From Leeuwenhoekiella blandensis MED217 (GTDB lineage: Bacteria > Bacteroidota > Bacteroidia > Flavobacteriales > Flavobacteriaceae), in the NCBI RefSeq assembly GCF_000152985.1, contig NZ_CH672395.1:289849-353848 (forward strand): a stretch of 64,000 bases of DNA, in the 5' to 3' direction. Numbering within the stretch: position 1 is the first letter of the stretch; every line of letters begins with the position of its first letter. The notes beneath the pieces were generated by a model. The model did no database searches. It saw nothing but the letters and a program-made list of their open reading frames with translations, and was not told the DNA's origin. Of the stretch, positions 39,294-48,307 are shown piece after piece. The position numbers and the translations under genes were made by a program.

Positions 39294-39740
39294 TTAATAG
39301 GTTATGGCTTTCTCAAAGCGGTATTTTTTGCCTTGATACTCCCAGTTTACGGTAATGTTCCAGCGACCGTCAAGCAAGCGGCTGTCAGGTATGAGCAAAG
39401 TAGAATTTGACAAGGCTATCAACATGTCAAAATCAAGTTGCTTGCCAGACGGTCTGTATAGGAACACTTTTCCGGTTATTTCTTTAGGATCAAATGTTTC
39501 AGGAAACTGAAGCTCGTAACCGGCTTCGGTTTTTCTACCGGTCACCGGAGTTTCCAGCTGTGCCTCATTGGTAGCGGCATCAATAGTTTCCTGCAATTGC
39601 ATTTCTTGTTTATAGTAATCTTCGGCCACCAGATCGTGGCTGTATTTATCGTCTGTGGTCATGGTGATCACAAAAAACATGATAAAGCCAATAAATAAGA
39701 CCATACCAATGACCAGACCGGTTCCCCAATTGATTTTCAT
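39294..39740 (-). CDS. ccoH: cbb3 oxidase assembly protein FixH/CcoH
   Basis: This 148-aa protein has one N-terminal membrane anchor (WGTGLVIGMVLFIGFIMFF, near residues 5-23), the conserved DYYKQEMQ segment near residue 41 and a periplasmic beta domain, as in FixH/CcoH, which stabilises assembly of cbb3 cytochrome oxidase. It lies between the 48-aa Cys-rich gene and the TauE-like gene in one operon. Confidence 0.9.
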   Translation of the reverse strand: MKINWGTGLVIGMVLFIGFIMFFVITMTTDDKYSHDLVAEDYYKQEMQLQETIDAATNEAQLETPVTGRKTEAGYELQFPETFDPKEITGKVFLYRPSGKQLDFDMLIALSNSTLLIPDSRLLDGRWNITVNWEYQGKKYRFEKAITY

Positions 39741-39782
39741 ACTGCTAATTTTATAGTTGATGTGTAAGCGACCCCGTGTGGG

Positions 39783-39929
39783 TTAGGCATATTTTTCTGC
39801 CAGTTCTTCCTGACTCAAGGCTTTGCGTTCTTCGGCTTCCTTAAGCAAGCGCACTTTACAATTGTGATTTTGTCCCGGGTAGCCGTTTTTGCATCCTAAG
39901 CAGCAGTTTTGGTTCGATTTTGTACTCAT
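39783..39929 (-). CDS. 48-aa Cys-rich small protein inside the cco operon
   Basis: A complete small gene, read ATG at 39929 to TAA at 39783, fills the only gap in the operon between ccoG and ccoH. The product has four cysteines: CCLGCK near residues 9-14 and NCK near 24. It ends in a charged helix (KEAEERKALSQEELAEKYA). The cysteine spacing suggests binding of copper, zinc or iron-sulfur. Its position and tight spacing (eight bases before ccoG's stop, 42 bases after ccoH's start) support a real gene with a role in oxidase assembly. I know no named family. Confidence 0.7.
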   Translation of the reverse strand: MSTKSNQNCCLGCKNGYPGQNHNCKVRLLKEAEERKALSQEELAEKYA

Positions 39930-39937
39930 AGTTCTAA

Positions 39938-41359
39938 TTATTTATAACTGCGGGGTCCTAAAAACACCGTAGTTGTGGTTTCAATAAGTTGGTCTTCACT
40001 ATAGACCCCTATTTTCAGTTTTTCCTTTTCGTCTTCGAGTTCGTGACTGTCTACTTCTATAAACAGCGTTCCTTCGGCAAGGCCTTGCTCAGGCACTTGA
40101 ATGCGATCGTGTGACACGACGCGTATGATTCCTTTATGAGAGATCAATTCAAAATGCACTTCAGGAATCTCTTTGGTGGTTTTATTGATGAGTTTGTAGG
40201 TATACACATTGCTGATGATGTCTTCGCCTTTATGCTCATACAATTGCCCCGGAAGTCGCAATACGGTTGCTTCAACATCATTGCGCAAAAACAGCATTCC
40301 TGTAAGTACGCCCAGCAGGATCACCAGCACAGCGGTATAGCCTTTTAATCGGGCATTGAAGGTGAACTTAGCCTTCTTCTCAATATTTTCTTCACTCGCA
40401 TAACGAATGAGATCTTTAGGCAGATTCACTGCTGCCATCATCTGGTTACACGCATCGATACAAGCGGTACAATTTACACACTCCAGCTGGGTGCCGTTGC
40501 GAATATCGATACCCGTAGGACATACCTGCACGCACTGTGCACAGTCGATACAATCCCCTTTTCCGGTTGCAGCGCGATCTTCAGACTTTTTAAATTTGGC
40601 TCTGCCGGCTTCTTTTTCTCCGCGCTTGTGGTCATAGGCCACAACGATCGATTTGTTGTCGAGCAGTACGCCTTGGAGCCTTCCGTAGGGACAAACGATG
40701 ATACACACCTGTTCTCTAAACCAGGCAAACACAAAGTAGAATACACTGGTAAAGATGAGCAGCGAGATCAAAGTACCCACGTGATTGGCCGGCCCGTCTG
40801 TGATGTACTCAATAAGACGATCACTACCTATGAGATACGCAAGAAACACATTGGCAATAAGAAAGGAGATCACAAAAAAGATGCTCCATTTAATACTACG
40901 TTTTCTTAGTTTCTCTGCATTCCATGGCATCTTGTCCAGACGCATTTGTTTCCCGCGATCGCCTTCGATCCAGTATTCAATTCTGCGGAAGACCATCTCC
41001 ATAAAAATAGTCTGTGGACAAATCCACCCACAAAAAAGCCTTCCGAAAGCGACCGTAAAGAGTACCACAAAGACGACGCCCGTGATCATAATGATCACAA
41101 ACAGGTGAAAGTCTTGCGGCCAAAAAGGAAACCCAAAAATATTAAAGCGGCGTTCCAGCACATTGAACATCAAAAACTGATTGCCATTGATGTGAATAAA
41201 AGGTGCGCCAAATAAAAAGATCAAGAGCACATAGCTCACCAGCTTGCGGTACTCATAGAGCTTACCCACCGGTTTTTTAGGATACACCCACGAGCGTTTT
41301 CCTTCCTCGTTGATGGTTCCTATACTGTCTCTAAAATGTTCTTGATCCTGAGAAGCCAT
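39938..41359 (-). CDS. ccoG: cbb3 oxidase accessory ferredoxin-like protein CcoG
   Basis: This 473-aa membrane protein has several N-terminal transmembrane segments, a GWICPQTIFME motif and two [4Fe-4S] clusters of ferredoxin type (CIDCAQCVQVCP and CVNCTACIDACN), followed by a C-terminal Ig-like domain. CcoG/FixG/RdxA is reported to act as a cupric reductase in cbb3 oxidase maturation. It starts three bases after ccoP ends. Confidence 0.95.
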   Translation of the reverse strand: MASQDQEHFRDSIGTINEEGKRSWVYPKKPVGKLYEYRKLVSYVLLIFLFGAPFIHINGNQFLMFNVLERRFNIFGFPFWPQDFHLFVIIMITGVVFVVLFTVAFGRLFCGWICPQTIFMEMVFRRIEYWIEGDRGKQMRLDKMPWNAEKLRKRSIKWSIFFVISFLIANVFLAYLIGSDRLIEYITDGPANHVGTLISLLIFTSVFYFVFAWFREQVCIIVCPYGRLQGVLLDNKSIVVAYDHKRGEKEAGRAKFKKSEDRAATGKGDCIDCAQCVQVCPTGIDIRNGTQLECVNCTACIDACNQMMAAVNLPKDLIRYASEENIEKKAKFTFNARLKGYTAVLVILLGVLTGMLFLRNDVEATVLRLPGQLYEHKGEDIISNVYTYKLINKTTKEIPEVHFELISHKGIIRVVSHDRIQVPEQGLAEGTLFIEVDSHELEDEKEKLKIGVYSEDQLIETTTTVFLGPRSYK

Positions 41360-41362
41360 GGC

Positions 41363-42346
41363 TTATTCTTTAGTCTGAATGATATCTCCGGTTACCGCTT
41401 CTGTTTCTAATAACACTTCGATCTGTGTTGAGTCTTGCGTTACCTGAGCTTCTCCAATTGGAGCGTTCTCATCAACCCAAAGGTCACCCTGAGGCTCTTT
41501 AGCATCTGCGGGATTGGTACCGTGCAGACTCAATACATAACTGGCAACCTGAGCGATCTCACTGGGTTTCAAGTCGGTTTTCCAGGCGATCATCCCTTTA
41601 CCGGCACGACCTCCTTCAGAAATGGTATGGAATACATTTTTGATGCCTCCACCTAAGATCCAGTAATCGTCGGTAAGGTTAGGGCCGATACCACCGCCAC
41701 CGCCGGCTTTATGACATGCCACACAATTACCGCTGAAGATATTCTCCCCGGCTTTGATGTCTGAAGCATCGGTAAGCAATTCTACTGTGTTCTCATCTAC
41801 AAGATCTTTTGCGGTTTTCTTGTACTCTTCGATCTCTATTTTTGCCTGAGCCACTGCTTGCTCATACTCGTCGATCTGGTTGTCGCCGCCCAGCACTTCA
41901 AAACGAATGAGGTAAATGGCCGCAAATAGTATGGTAGCGTAGAACCCGTATACCCACCACGGCGGAAGGTTATTGTCAAGTTCCTTGATGCCATCGTAGT
42001 TGTGGTCTAGGATGATCTCGTCTTCTTCTTCAATAGCTTTTACTCGGGTGAGTTTAGCATAAAGACCTTTTAACCAGGCGGTACGTTGTTCTTTTTTTGC
42101 AGCAACTTCTGCCTGATATTGTGCTTGAGCTTCCGGCTTTAGGGTTTTAAAGAGTACAGCGCGTAGGCTTTCTATACAGATCTCAAAAGCGATGTACATA
42201 AAAACCAGCACGGCATAAATGGCCCACAACCAGTTTTGTGTGGTGAATACCGAAGCTTCGTCTTCGGGCGTTCCTACATAATTTAAAAAGAGGTAGGCAA
42301 AGCCGGCAAAAACCAGAATGCGTATAAGTGATGCGATACTTCTCAT
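41363..42346 (-). CDS. ccoP: cbb3 cytochrome oxidase subunit III, CcoP
   Basis: This 327-aa protein has two hydrophobic segments at the N-terminus, a charged cytoplasmic loop and a further membrane segment with the conserved DNNLPPWWVYGF motif, then a cytochrome c domain. Only one haem-binding site is present (CVACH, Cys208-His212, axial Met probably in GKGMIAW), whereas proteobacterial CcoP has two. It overlaps ccoQ by four bases. It passes electrons to the CcoO part of the oxidase. Confidence 0.93.
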   Translation of the reverse strand: MRSIASLIRILVFAGFAYLFLNYVGTPEDEASVFTTQNWLWAIYAVLVFMYIAFEICIESLRAVLFKTLKPEAQAQYQAEVAAKKEQRTAWLKGLYAKLTRVKAIEEEDEIILDHNYDGIKELDNNLPPWWVYGFYATILFAAIYLIRFEVLGGDNQIDEYEQAVAQAKIEIEEYKKTAKDLVDENTVELLTDASDIKAGENIFSGNCVACHKAGGGGGIGPNLTDDYWILGGGIKNVFHTISEGGRAGKGMIAWKTDLKPSEIAQVASYVLSLHGTNPADAKEPQGDLWVDENAPIGEAQVTQDSTQIEVLLETEAVTGDIIQTKE

Positions 42347-42531
42347 GAGTGTTCAGATTTTAGTTGGTCGTCTAACGGAATGTTACTCACTTCGTTGATG
42401 TGCTCTTTTTTTGCGGTAAATACCCATAAGAAGAGCGCTACAAAAAAGAGGAAAAAGATGAGTAGGGAGATGATGGGGTAGATGCTTACCCCATCAATAT
42501 TTTCTAGATTCTGTTTTACAAATTTCAACAT
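42343..42531 (-). CDS. ccoQ: cbb3 oxidase small subunit CcoQ
   Basis: This 62-aa protein has one transmembrane segment (IISLLIFFLFFVALFLWVF, near residues 20-38) and a charged cytoplasmic tail (KKEHINE), as in CcoQ, which stabilises the complex. It lies two bases after ccoNO and overlaps ccoP. Confidence 0.85.
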   Translation of the reverse strand: MLKFVKQNLENIDGVSIYPIISLLIFFLFFVALFLWVFTAKKEHINEVSNIPLDDQLKSEHS

Positions 42532-42533
42532 GG

Positions 42534-44738
42534 CTATTCGGTTTTAGCAGCGCTTACTTCAGGGCTGTTTTTAATTTTAATATCGGTTCCTAAGCGTTGT
42601 AGATACGCGATAAGGGCAACGATCTCCCGGTTGCGCATTTCTACGAAATCTTCACCGTTTTCTTGCGCATACTTTTTATCAGACTCGTAGGTGTCTGCAA
42701 AATCAGGATCGGTATAGAGGTTTTGCTCTATTTGGGTTCCCTGCTCCAGCATCCACTGTTGTGCGCGTTCGATATCTTCAACTGTATACGGCACGCCCAG
42801 TTTTTGCATTGCTCTCATCTTATCTTCGGTCTTCGACTTGTCTAGTTCGCTACGTATCAACCAACTGTAAGAAGGCATTATCGAACCGGATGAGGTACTC
42901 TGCGGATCGTACATATGATTAAGGTGCCAGTTGTCTGAGTACTTTCCACCTACGCGTAACAGGTCGGGGCCGGTACGTTTACTACCCCATAAGAAGGGAT
43001 GGTCATAAACATATTCTCCTGATTTGGAATACTCGCCATAACGCTCTACTTCACTGCGGAACGGTCTGATCATTTGTGAGTGACACGACACACAACCTTC
43101 TCTGATGTAAAGGTCACGACCTTCTAATTCAAGCGGGGTATACGGTTTTACGGTGGAAATTACCGGTACATAATCGTCAACGATCAAGGATGGAATGATC
43201 TGAACCATACCTCCGATCAAAATAGCGATGGTTGCAAAAATGGTAAGTTTTACCGGGCGACGCTCTAACCAGGTATGATAGCCTTCTTTTGCGGTACGCT
43301 TGCTGGTCACGCGTTGTAGCGGTGCAGCTTCAGCAAGTTCGTCGGTTACTTTGCTTCCGCTTTTTACGGTTTTAAATACGTTGTACAGCATTACAAATGC
43401 ACCCAGAATATACAAGCTACCTCCTATGGCACGCATCCAGTACATTGGGATGATCTCGGTTAAGGTTTCCAGGAAGTTTCCGTAGGTAAGCGTTCCGTCA
43501 GGATTGAATTGTTTCCACATAGATGCCTGTACAAATCCTGCAACATACATCGGTAGCGCGTACATAATGATCCCTAAAGTTCCTACCCAGAAATGCACGT
43601 TAGCCAGTTTGGTAGACCAGAGTTTGGTTTTAAACAGACGAGGTACTAACCAGTATACCATACCAAAGGTTAGGAAACCATTCCACGCCAAAGCACCTAC
43701 GTGTACGTGGGCGATCACCCAGTCGCTAAAGTGTGCGATCGCGTTTACGTTTTTAAGTGAGAGCATTGGCCCTTCAAAAGTGGCCATCCCATACCCGGTA
43801 ATGGCAACTACCATAAACTTCAAAACAGGATCGGTACGCACTTTATCCCAAGCACCACGCAGGGTTAAGAGTCCGTTGATCATTCCACCCCAAGACGGTG
43901 CGATCAACATTACTGAGAACGCTACCCCAAGGTTTTGTGCCCAGTCGGGTAATGCAGAATACAATAAGTGGTGTGGTCCTGCCCAGATATAGATAAAGAT
44001 GAGCGACCAGAAATGCACGATAGAAAGACGATACGAATATACCGGGCGGTTTGCCGCTTTAGGCACAAAGTAATACATCAAGCCTAAAAACGGAGTCGTT
44101 AAAAAGAAGGCTACCGCGTTGTGGCCATACCACCATTGTACCAGTGCATCTTGTACACCTGCATATACCGAGTAACTTTTAAGAGCGCTTACCGGGATCT
44201 CGATGCTGTTTACAATGTGTAGCACCGCTACGGTAACAAAGGTTCCTAAATAAAACCAGATCGCAACATACAGGTGACGCTGTCTACGTTTTAAGATCGT
44301 ACCGATAAGGTTGGCACCAAAGGCCACCCATACCAAGGCGATGGCGATATCAAAAGGCCACTCGAGTTCTGCATATTCTTTTGAAGTAGTATAGCCTAAC
44401 GGAAGCGTAAGCGCAGCACCTACAATGATGAGCTGCCAGCCCCAGAAGTTAAAGTTACTCAGCCAGTCTTGCCACATACGTGCTTTAAGCAGGCGTTGAG
44501 TCGAGTAGTAGACTCCGGCAAAAATGGCATTTCCTACAAAGGCAAAGATCACGGCATTAGTATGCAAGGGACGTAGGCGCCCAAAGCTGAGCCACGAGAT
44601 GCCATCTGTAAGGTTGGGAAATAAAAACATAAAGGCGAGCAGTAGTCCTACGCTCATACCAATGATCCCCCAGAAGATGGTGGCATTGATAAACTTTCTT
44701 ACGATCTTGTTATCGTAATAAAACTGTTCTGTTTGCAT
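42534..44738 (-). CDS. ccoNO: Fused cbb3 oxidase catalytic and haem subunits CcoNO
   Basis: This 734-aa protein joins the 12-TM haem-copper catalytic subunit CcoN (about 1-470) to the monohaem cytochrome CcoO (about 500-734). CcoN shows the [13 protein letters not shown] haem-ligand region, the WWYGHNAV copper region and a [10 protein letters not shown] segment with haem-ligand His residues. CcoO shows the c-type haem motif GCVSCHSQ (Cys549-His553). Together they reduce oxygen to water and pump protons with high oxygen affinity. The N-O fusion is typical of Bacteroidota. It lies two bases after ccoS. Confidence 0.96.
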   Translation of the reverse strand: MQTEQFYYDNKIVRKFINATIFWGIIGMSVGLLLAFMFLFPNLTDGISWLSFGRLRPLHTNAVIFAFVGNAIFAGVYYSTQRLLKARMWQDWLSNFNFWGWQLIIVGAALTLPLGYTTSKEYAELEWPFDIAIALVWVAFGANLIGTILKRRQRHLYVAIWFYLGTFVTVAVLHIVNSIEIPVSALKSYSVYAGVQDALVQWWYGHNAVAFFLTTPFLGLMYYFVPKAANRPVYSYRLSIVHFWSLIFIYIWAGPHHLLYSALPDWAQNLGVAFSVMLIAPSWGGMINGLLTLRGAWDKVRTDPVLKFMVVAITGYGMATFEGPMLSLKNVNAIAHFSDWVIAHVHVGALAWNGFLTFGMVYWLVPRLFKTKLWSTKLANVHFWVGTLGIIMYALPMYVAGFVQASMWKQFNPDGTLTYGNFLETLTEIIPMYWMRAIGGSLYILGAFVMLYNVFKTVKSGSKVTDELAEAAPLQRVTSKRTAKEGYHTWLERRPVKLTIFATIAILIGGMVQIIPSLIVDDYVPVISTVKPYTPLELEGRDLYIREGCVSCHSQMIRPFRSEVERYGEYSKSGEYVYDHPFLWGSKRTGPDLLRVGGKYSDNWHLNHMYDPQSTSSGSIMPSYSWLIRSELDKSKTEDKMRAMQKLGVPYTVEDIERAQQWMLEQGTQIEQNLYTDPDFADTYESDKKYAQENGEDFVEMRNREIVALIAYLQRLGTDIKIKNSPEVSAAKTE

Positions 44739-44740
44739 AA

Positions 44741-44959
44741 TTACTTCAGTTTGCGATTAGCGTTGTTTTGGGTTTTGGATTGTGGTGTAGCTTTTGAAGT
44801 TTTAGAAGCACCTTTTACGAGTTCGTCTTCAAAAAGCATACGTACAGATGGGGTATAGGTGTCATCGTACTGTCCCTGTCTTACCGAGAGAATAAAGGCC
44901 ACAAAAAAGACCACAGCTACAACCACGCTTATCGCGAGAAGCATATAAATGATACTCAT
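44741..44959 (-). CDS. ccoS: cbb3 oxidase maturation protein CcoS
   Basis: This 72-aa protein has one membrane segment (about 5-25) and the conserved [20 protein letters not shown] segment in the cytoplasm, as in CcoS, which is needed for cofactor insertion into CcoN. It is the first gene of the tight ccoS-NO-Q-P-G run, with a probable promoter in 44960-45090. Confidence 0.9.
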   Translation of the reverse strand: MSIIYMLLAISVVVAVVFFVAFILSVRQGQYDDTYTPSVRMLFEDELVKGASKTSKATPQSKTQNNANRKLK

Positions 44960-45010
44960 ACCTACCTGATTTTATACGGTAAAATTACCGGTGTATGTTT
45001 GTTTAAAAGA

Positions 45011-45022
45011 TGACATAAATCA
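45011..45022. promoter_or_regulatory. Crp/Fnr-type operator TGACATAAATCA upstream of ccoS
   Basis: TGAC-ATAA-ATCA lies 52 bases before ccoS. It shares the longer context TTAAAAGATGAC-N5-TCAG with the site at 47563-47574, between ccoI and the regulator gene. The half-site symmetry is broken at one position. Confidence 0.55.
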
Positions 45023-45090
45023 GCTTTTGAAATTATTTTGATTTTTTATTGGCATCGACAAATGATTCAATATCAGAGTCTTGCCTTGAT

Positions 45091-47502
45091 CTAGTTTACC
45101 TGGCGCTGAAGGCTGCGACCATAATAGTAAGTGGCCAGCGTTGTAAACACCACAATACTTATCGAGCTCAGCGGCATGAGAATGGCTGCGTACACCGGTT
45201 TTAGATTACCTGTGATCGCCAGAACCAGTCCTACCAGATTGTAGAGCAATGAGAATACAAAACTCCATTTGATGATGCGTTTTCCTTGTTTTGCCAGTTG
45301 TATAAATGCGGGAAGATCTTTAAAGCGCGAAGCGTCAAGAATCCCGTCACAGGCAGGTGAAAACACATTGATATTCTCTGAAATGGCGATGCCCACGTCG
45401 CTTTGCGCCAGCGCTCCGCTGTCGTTGAGACCGTCACCTATCATTAAAACCTTTTTACCTTGTTGCTGTAGGTTTTTGATGAAATTGAGCTTGTCGTCTG
45501 GCTGTTGCTCAAAGTGCATCTCTACTTCCTGTGTGAGGAGTGCATTTAGATTTTGGCGTTCGGCATCATTATCTCCAGAAAGAATGATGAGTTTAGCCTG
45601 TTGCTGTAAGGCAGTAAAGACCTCTTTTAAGCTTTTTCTGAAGCGGTTGTAAAACACATAACAACCTTTGTAAGCAGCATTAGTACTGATGTGAACCGCG
45701 GTGCGTTTTCCATTCTTAAAAACCCATCCGGCGTTCTTGCCGCCCACAAAATCATACGAACCTATTTTGACGCTGTTTTGATTTGCAGTGCCATAGATAC
45801 CGTGTCCTACTTCCTCTTCAAACTCATCAAGCGTTTGAATGTCGTGATTCTGAAGGATTGCATATAAGCTGCGACTCAGTGGGTGGTTTGAAGCTCTTAG
45901 CGTACTAGTGACCAGCGACTCTTCATCTTCGGTTAAGGCCAAGCCTTCATAACGAATGGCTGTTTCTGAGGCTGTGGTAAGCGTACCCGTCTTGTCAAAT
46001 ACAATATGGTCTACATCTGCAAGTTGCTCAAGGATGGCTGCATCTTTAAGGTATAATTTGTGTTTGCCGGTGATGCGTAATAAGTTACCCAGCGTAAAAG
46101 GTGCCGAAAGTGCCAAGGCACACGGGCAAGCCACAATGAGTATCGCGGTAAACACATTAAGGGCCATAGCCGGGTTGTAAACCAACCAGAACAGGCCGGC
46201 TATCGTAGCAATACTGAGCACGCCCCAGGTAAAATGTTTACTTATTCGCGCAGTAAGGCTGTTGAGGTGGGTTTGCTTCTCTTTTTTAAAGGCCTCGTTG
46301 CTCCATAATTGGGTGAGGTAACTTTGTTCTACCGCTTTGGTGACGCGCAATTCGATAATGCCGCCCTGTTGTCTTCCGCCGGCAAAAAGCGTGTCTCCGG
46401 CATTTTTAGCAACGGGTTCGGCCTCACCGGTAACGAAGCTGTAGTCCAGCAATCCCTCTCCTTTTAAAAGAATGCCATCTACAGGCAAGAGTTCGCCATT
46501 ACGAATGAGAATACGGTCGTCCGGTTGCAGTTCGTACACCGGTACTTGCTGCTCCAGATATCTGTTTTTAAAATGCTTTGCCGGTTCCAGACGGGTGACG
46601 GCAATAGGGAAATAGGATTTGTAATCCCGTTCAAAAGACAAAAACGCATAGGTTTTTTGCTGAAAGAACTTTCCAAGTAATAAAAAGAATACCAGACCGG
46701 CGAGACTGTCAAAAAAGCCTGTTCCGGTTTGAGTGATCACCTCGGCGCACGAGCGTACAAAGAGAACCAGAATACCCAATGCGATGGGAACATCGATGTT
46801 AAGCAGTTTTGAGCGTATTGATTTATACGCAGAGCGGAAGTAATCCTGAGCAGAATACACCACCACAGGAATCGAGAACGCCAGCATTAAACCTCTAAAA
46901 AGATGCTTGTATTGATCGAGCCAGAATTCTTCAACCTCAAAATATTCAGGAAAGGACAAGAACATGATATTGCCAAAGGCAAAGCCGGCAACGCCCAGTT
47001 TATAAATGAGTGAACGGTCTGTTTTCTTTTCCTTTTTATTGAAATCCTCAAGAGAAATTGCAGGTTCGTAGCCCAGCATACACAGCAATTCTACTACTTG
47101 TTTTAGCGAGAGTACCGAGGCATCATAGGTGATGCGTATGCTTTTTTCCGGGAAATTGACCTGCGTACTTTTTATCGCAGCGTTAAGTTTGTTGAGGTTT
47201 TCTAACACCCAAATGCAGGAGCTGCAATGAATGGCAGGGATCGTAAATGAAACGATCTGTGTGTTTTGCTCGTTAAACTCCAGAAGTTTATCAAGAATGG
47301 TTTCATTGGTGAGGAAGTCAAACTTGCCTTGCACCGCTTTAGGTGAGATCCCGGGGTTTTGGTCGAGGTTGTAATAGTATTCCAGATCATTCTCGTGAAG
47401 AATGTCGTATACCGTTTTACAGCCGTTACAGCAAAACATCTTGTCCTGATGCTTTATGCTGTCGCTTAAACACGGGTCACCACAATGATAGCAGTTTTCC
47501 AT
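45091..47502 (-). CDS. ccoI: Copper-translocating P-type ATPase for cbb3 oxidase (CcoI/FixI)
   Basis: This 803-aa P1B-type ATPase delivers copper for the oxidase. An N-terminal Cys-rich domain (CYHCGDPC, FCCNGCKTVY) is followed by a heavy-metal-associated domain (HCSSCIW), eight membrane segments including the CPC motif (CPCALALSAPFTLG), the phosphorylation motif DKTGTLT and the hinge GDGLNDSGAL. The order and length match FixI/CcoI. It starts divergently from the Crp/Fnr gene and lies 131 bases upstream of ccoS. Confidence 0.95.
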   Translation of the reverse strand: MENCYHCGDPCLSDSIKHQDKMFCCNGCKTVYDILHENDLEYYYNLDQNPGISPKAVQGKFDFLTNETILDKLLEFNEQNTQIVSFTIPAIHCSSCIWVLENLNKLNAAIKSTQVNFPEKSIRITYDASVLSLKQVVELLCMLGYEPAISLEDFNKKEKKTDRSLIYKLGVAGFAFGNIMFLSFPEYFEVEEFWLDQYKHLFRGLMLAFSIPVVVYSAQDYFRSAYKSIRSKLLNIDVPIALGILVLFVRSCAEVITQTGTGFFDSLAGLVFFLLLGKFFQQKTYAFLSFERDYKSYFPIAVTRLEPAKHFKNRYLEQQVPVYELQPDDRILIRNGELLPVDGILLKGEGLLDYSFVTGEAEPVAKNAGDTLFAGGRQQGGIIELRVTKAVEQSYLTQLWSNEAFKKEKQTHLNSLTARISKHFTWGVLSIATIAGLFWLVYNPAMALNVFTAILIVACPCALALSAPFTLGNLLRITGKHKLYLKDAAILEQLADVDHIVFDKTGTLTTASETAIRYEGLALTEDEESLVTSTLRASNHPLSRSLYAILQNHDIQTLDEFEEEVGHGIYGTANQNSVKIGSYDFVGGKNAGWVFKNGKRTAVHISTNAAYKGCYVFYNRFRKSLKEVFTALQQQAKLIILSGDNDAERQNLNALLTQEVEMHFEQQPDDKLNFIKNLQQQGKKVLMIGDGLNDSGALAQSDVGIAISENINVFSPACDGILDASRFKDLPAFIQLAKQGKRIIKWSFVFSLLYNLVGLVLAITGNLKPVYAAILMPLSSISIVVFTTLATYYYGRSLQRQVN

Positions 47503-47562
47503 TTTAATCTAATTTGCTCAAATACCTGATACAAAGGACTAAAAGATCCTAAGGTTAAAAGA

Positions 47563-47574
47563 TGACTTTTGTCA
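47563..47574. promoter_or_regulatory. Crp/Fnr-type operator TGACTTTTGTCA between ccoI and regulator
   Basis: This perfect TGAC-N4-GTCA palindrome lies 60 bases before the ccoI start on the minus strand and 31 bases before the regulator's ATG on the plus strand. It could therefore activate ccoI and repress or autoregulate the regulator. It is identical, in reverse, to the site at 36175-36186. Confidence 0.7.
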
Positions 47575-47605
47575 GTTCTCAAAAAAAATGTGTTAATTTT
47601 GAAGT

Positions 47606-48307
47606 ATGGCAGCACACGAACAAACCCGATGCGAAAACTGTATCATTAGAGAGCTCAATTCCCTCAGAGCCCTTAAAAAGGAGGAGCTCAAAGCCATTTC
47701 TGATAGTAAAGAGATGCGTGTGATCAAAAAAGGGGAACCTCTTTTTAAGGAAGGAGAGAAGCTGGGAGGTGTGTATTGCGTGCGTAATGGGGTTTCTAAA
47801 CTCTCTAAAATAAGCGATAACGGTAAGGATCAAATTGTCAAGATCGCTTCAAAAGGAGAAGTCATGGGGCAGCGCTCGGTTATCGCTGAGCAAACTACCA
47901 ATCTTAGTGCTGTAGCACTTAATGATATGGAAGTGTGTTTTATTCCTAAACATAACATTACAGCGGGTATTCAAGATAACCCTGAGTTTACACAAGCGGT
48001 TTTAAAATATATGGCGCAGGAGCTCAAAGTGGCAGATGACGTTATAGTGAATATGTCGCAGAAAACGGTAAACCAAAGACTTGCAGAAACCCTGTTGTAT
48101 ATTGAGAATAATTTTGGCCTGGATGCAGAAGGCTACCTCGCGCTTATTTTATCACGGTCAGATATTGCAGATGTCGTGGGTACGGCAACCGAACTTTGCA
48201 TACGTACACTTGCCAAATTTAAAAAGGAAGAACTCATTGAGACCAAAGGAAAGCGCATCAAGCTCATCGACAAAAAAGGCTTGAACCAACTCAAGAACGG
48301 TTTTTAA
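47606..48307 (+). CDS. Crp/Fnr-family transcription regulator
   Basis: In this 233-aa protein an N-terminal cyclic-nucleotide-binding-like beta barrel (about 35-120) is joined by a dimer helix to a winged helix-turn-helix (about 150-233). The recognition helix GTATELCIRTLAKFKKE keeps the Glu196 and Arg200 that in Fnr contact the GA/TC core, but the intervening Fnr serine is Ile199. Four cysteines outside the helix (Cys9, Cys12, Cys58, Cys111) resemble the Fnr set (three near the N-terminus plus one central), although spacing differs. Its position beside the cco cluster and an apparent operator in its own upstream region suggest an oxygen sensor for the local regulon. The stop overlaps the next, convergent gene by four bases. 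Confidence 0.9.
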   Translation: MAAHEQTRCENCIIRELNSLRALKKEELKAISDSKEMRVIKKGEPLFKEGEKLGGVYCVRNGVSKLSKISDNGKDQIVKIASKGEVMGQRSVIAEQTTNLSAVALNDMEVCFIPKHNITAGIQDNPEFTQAVLKYMAQELKVADDVIVNMSQKTVNQRLAETLLYIENNFGLDAEGYLALILSRSDIADVVGTATELCIRTLAKFKKEELIETKGKRIKLIDKKGLNQLKNGF

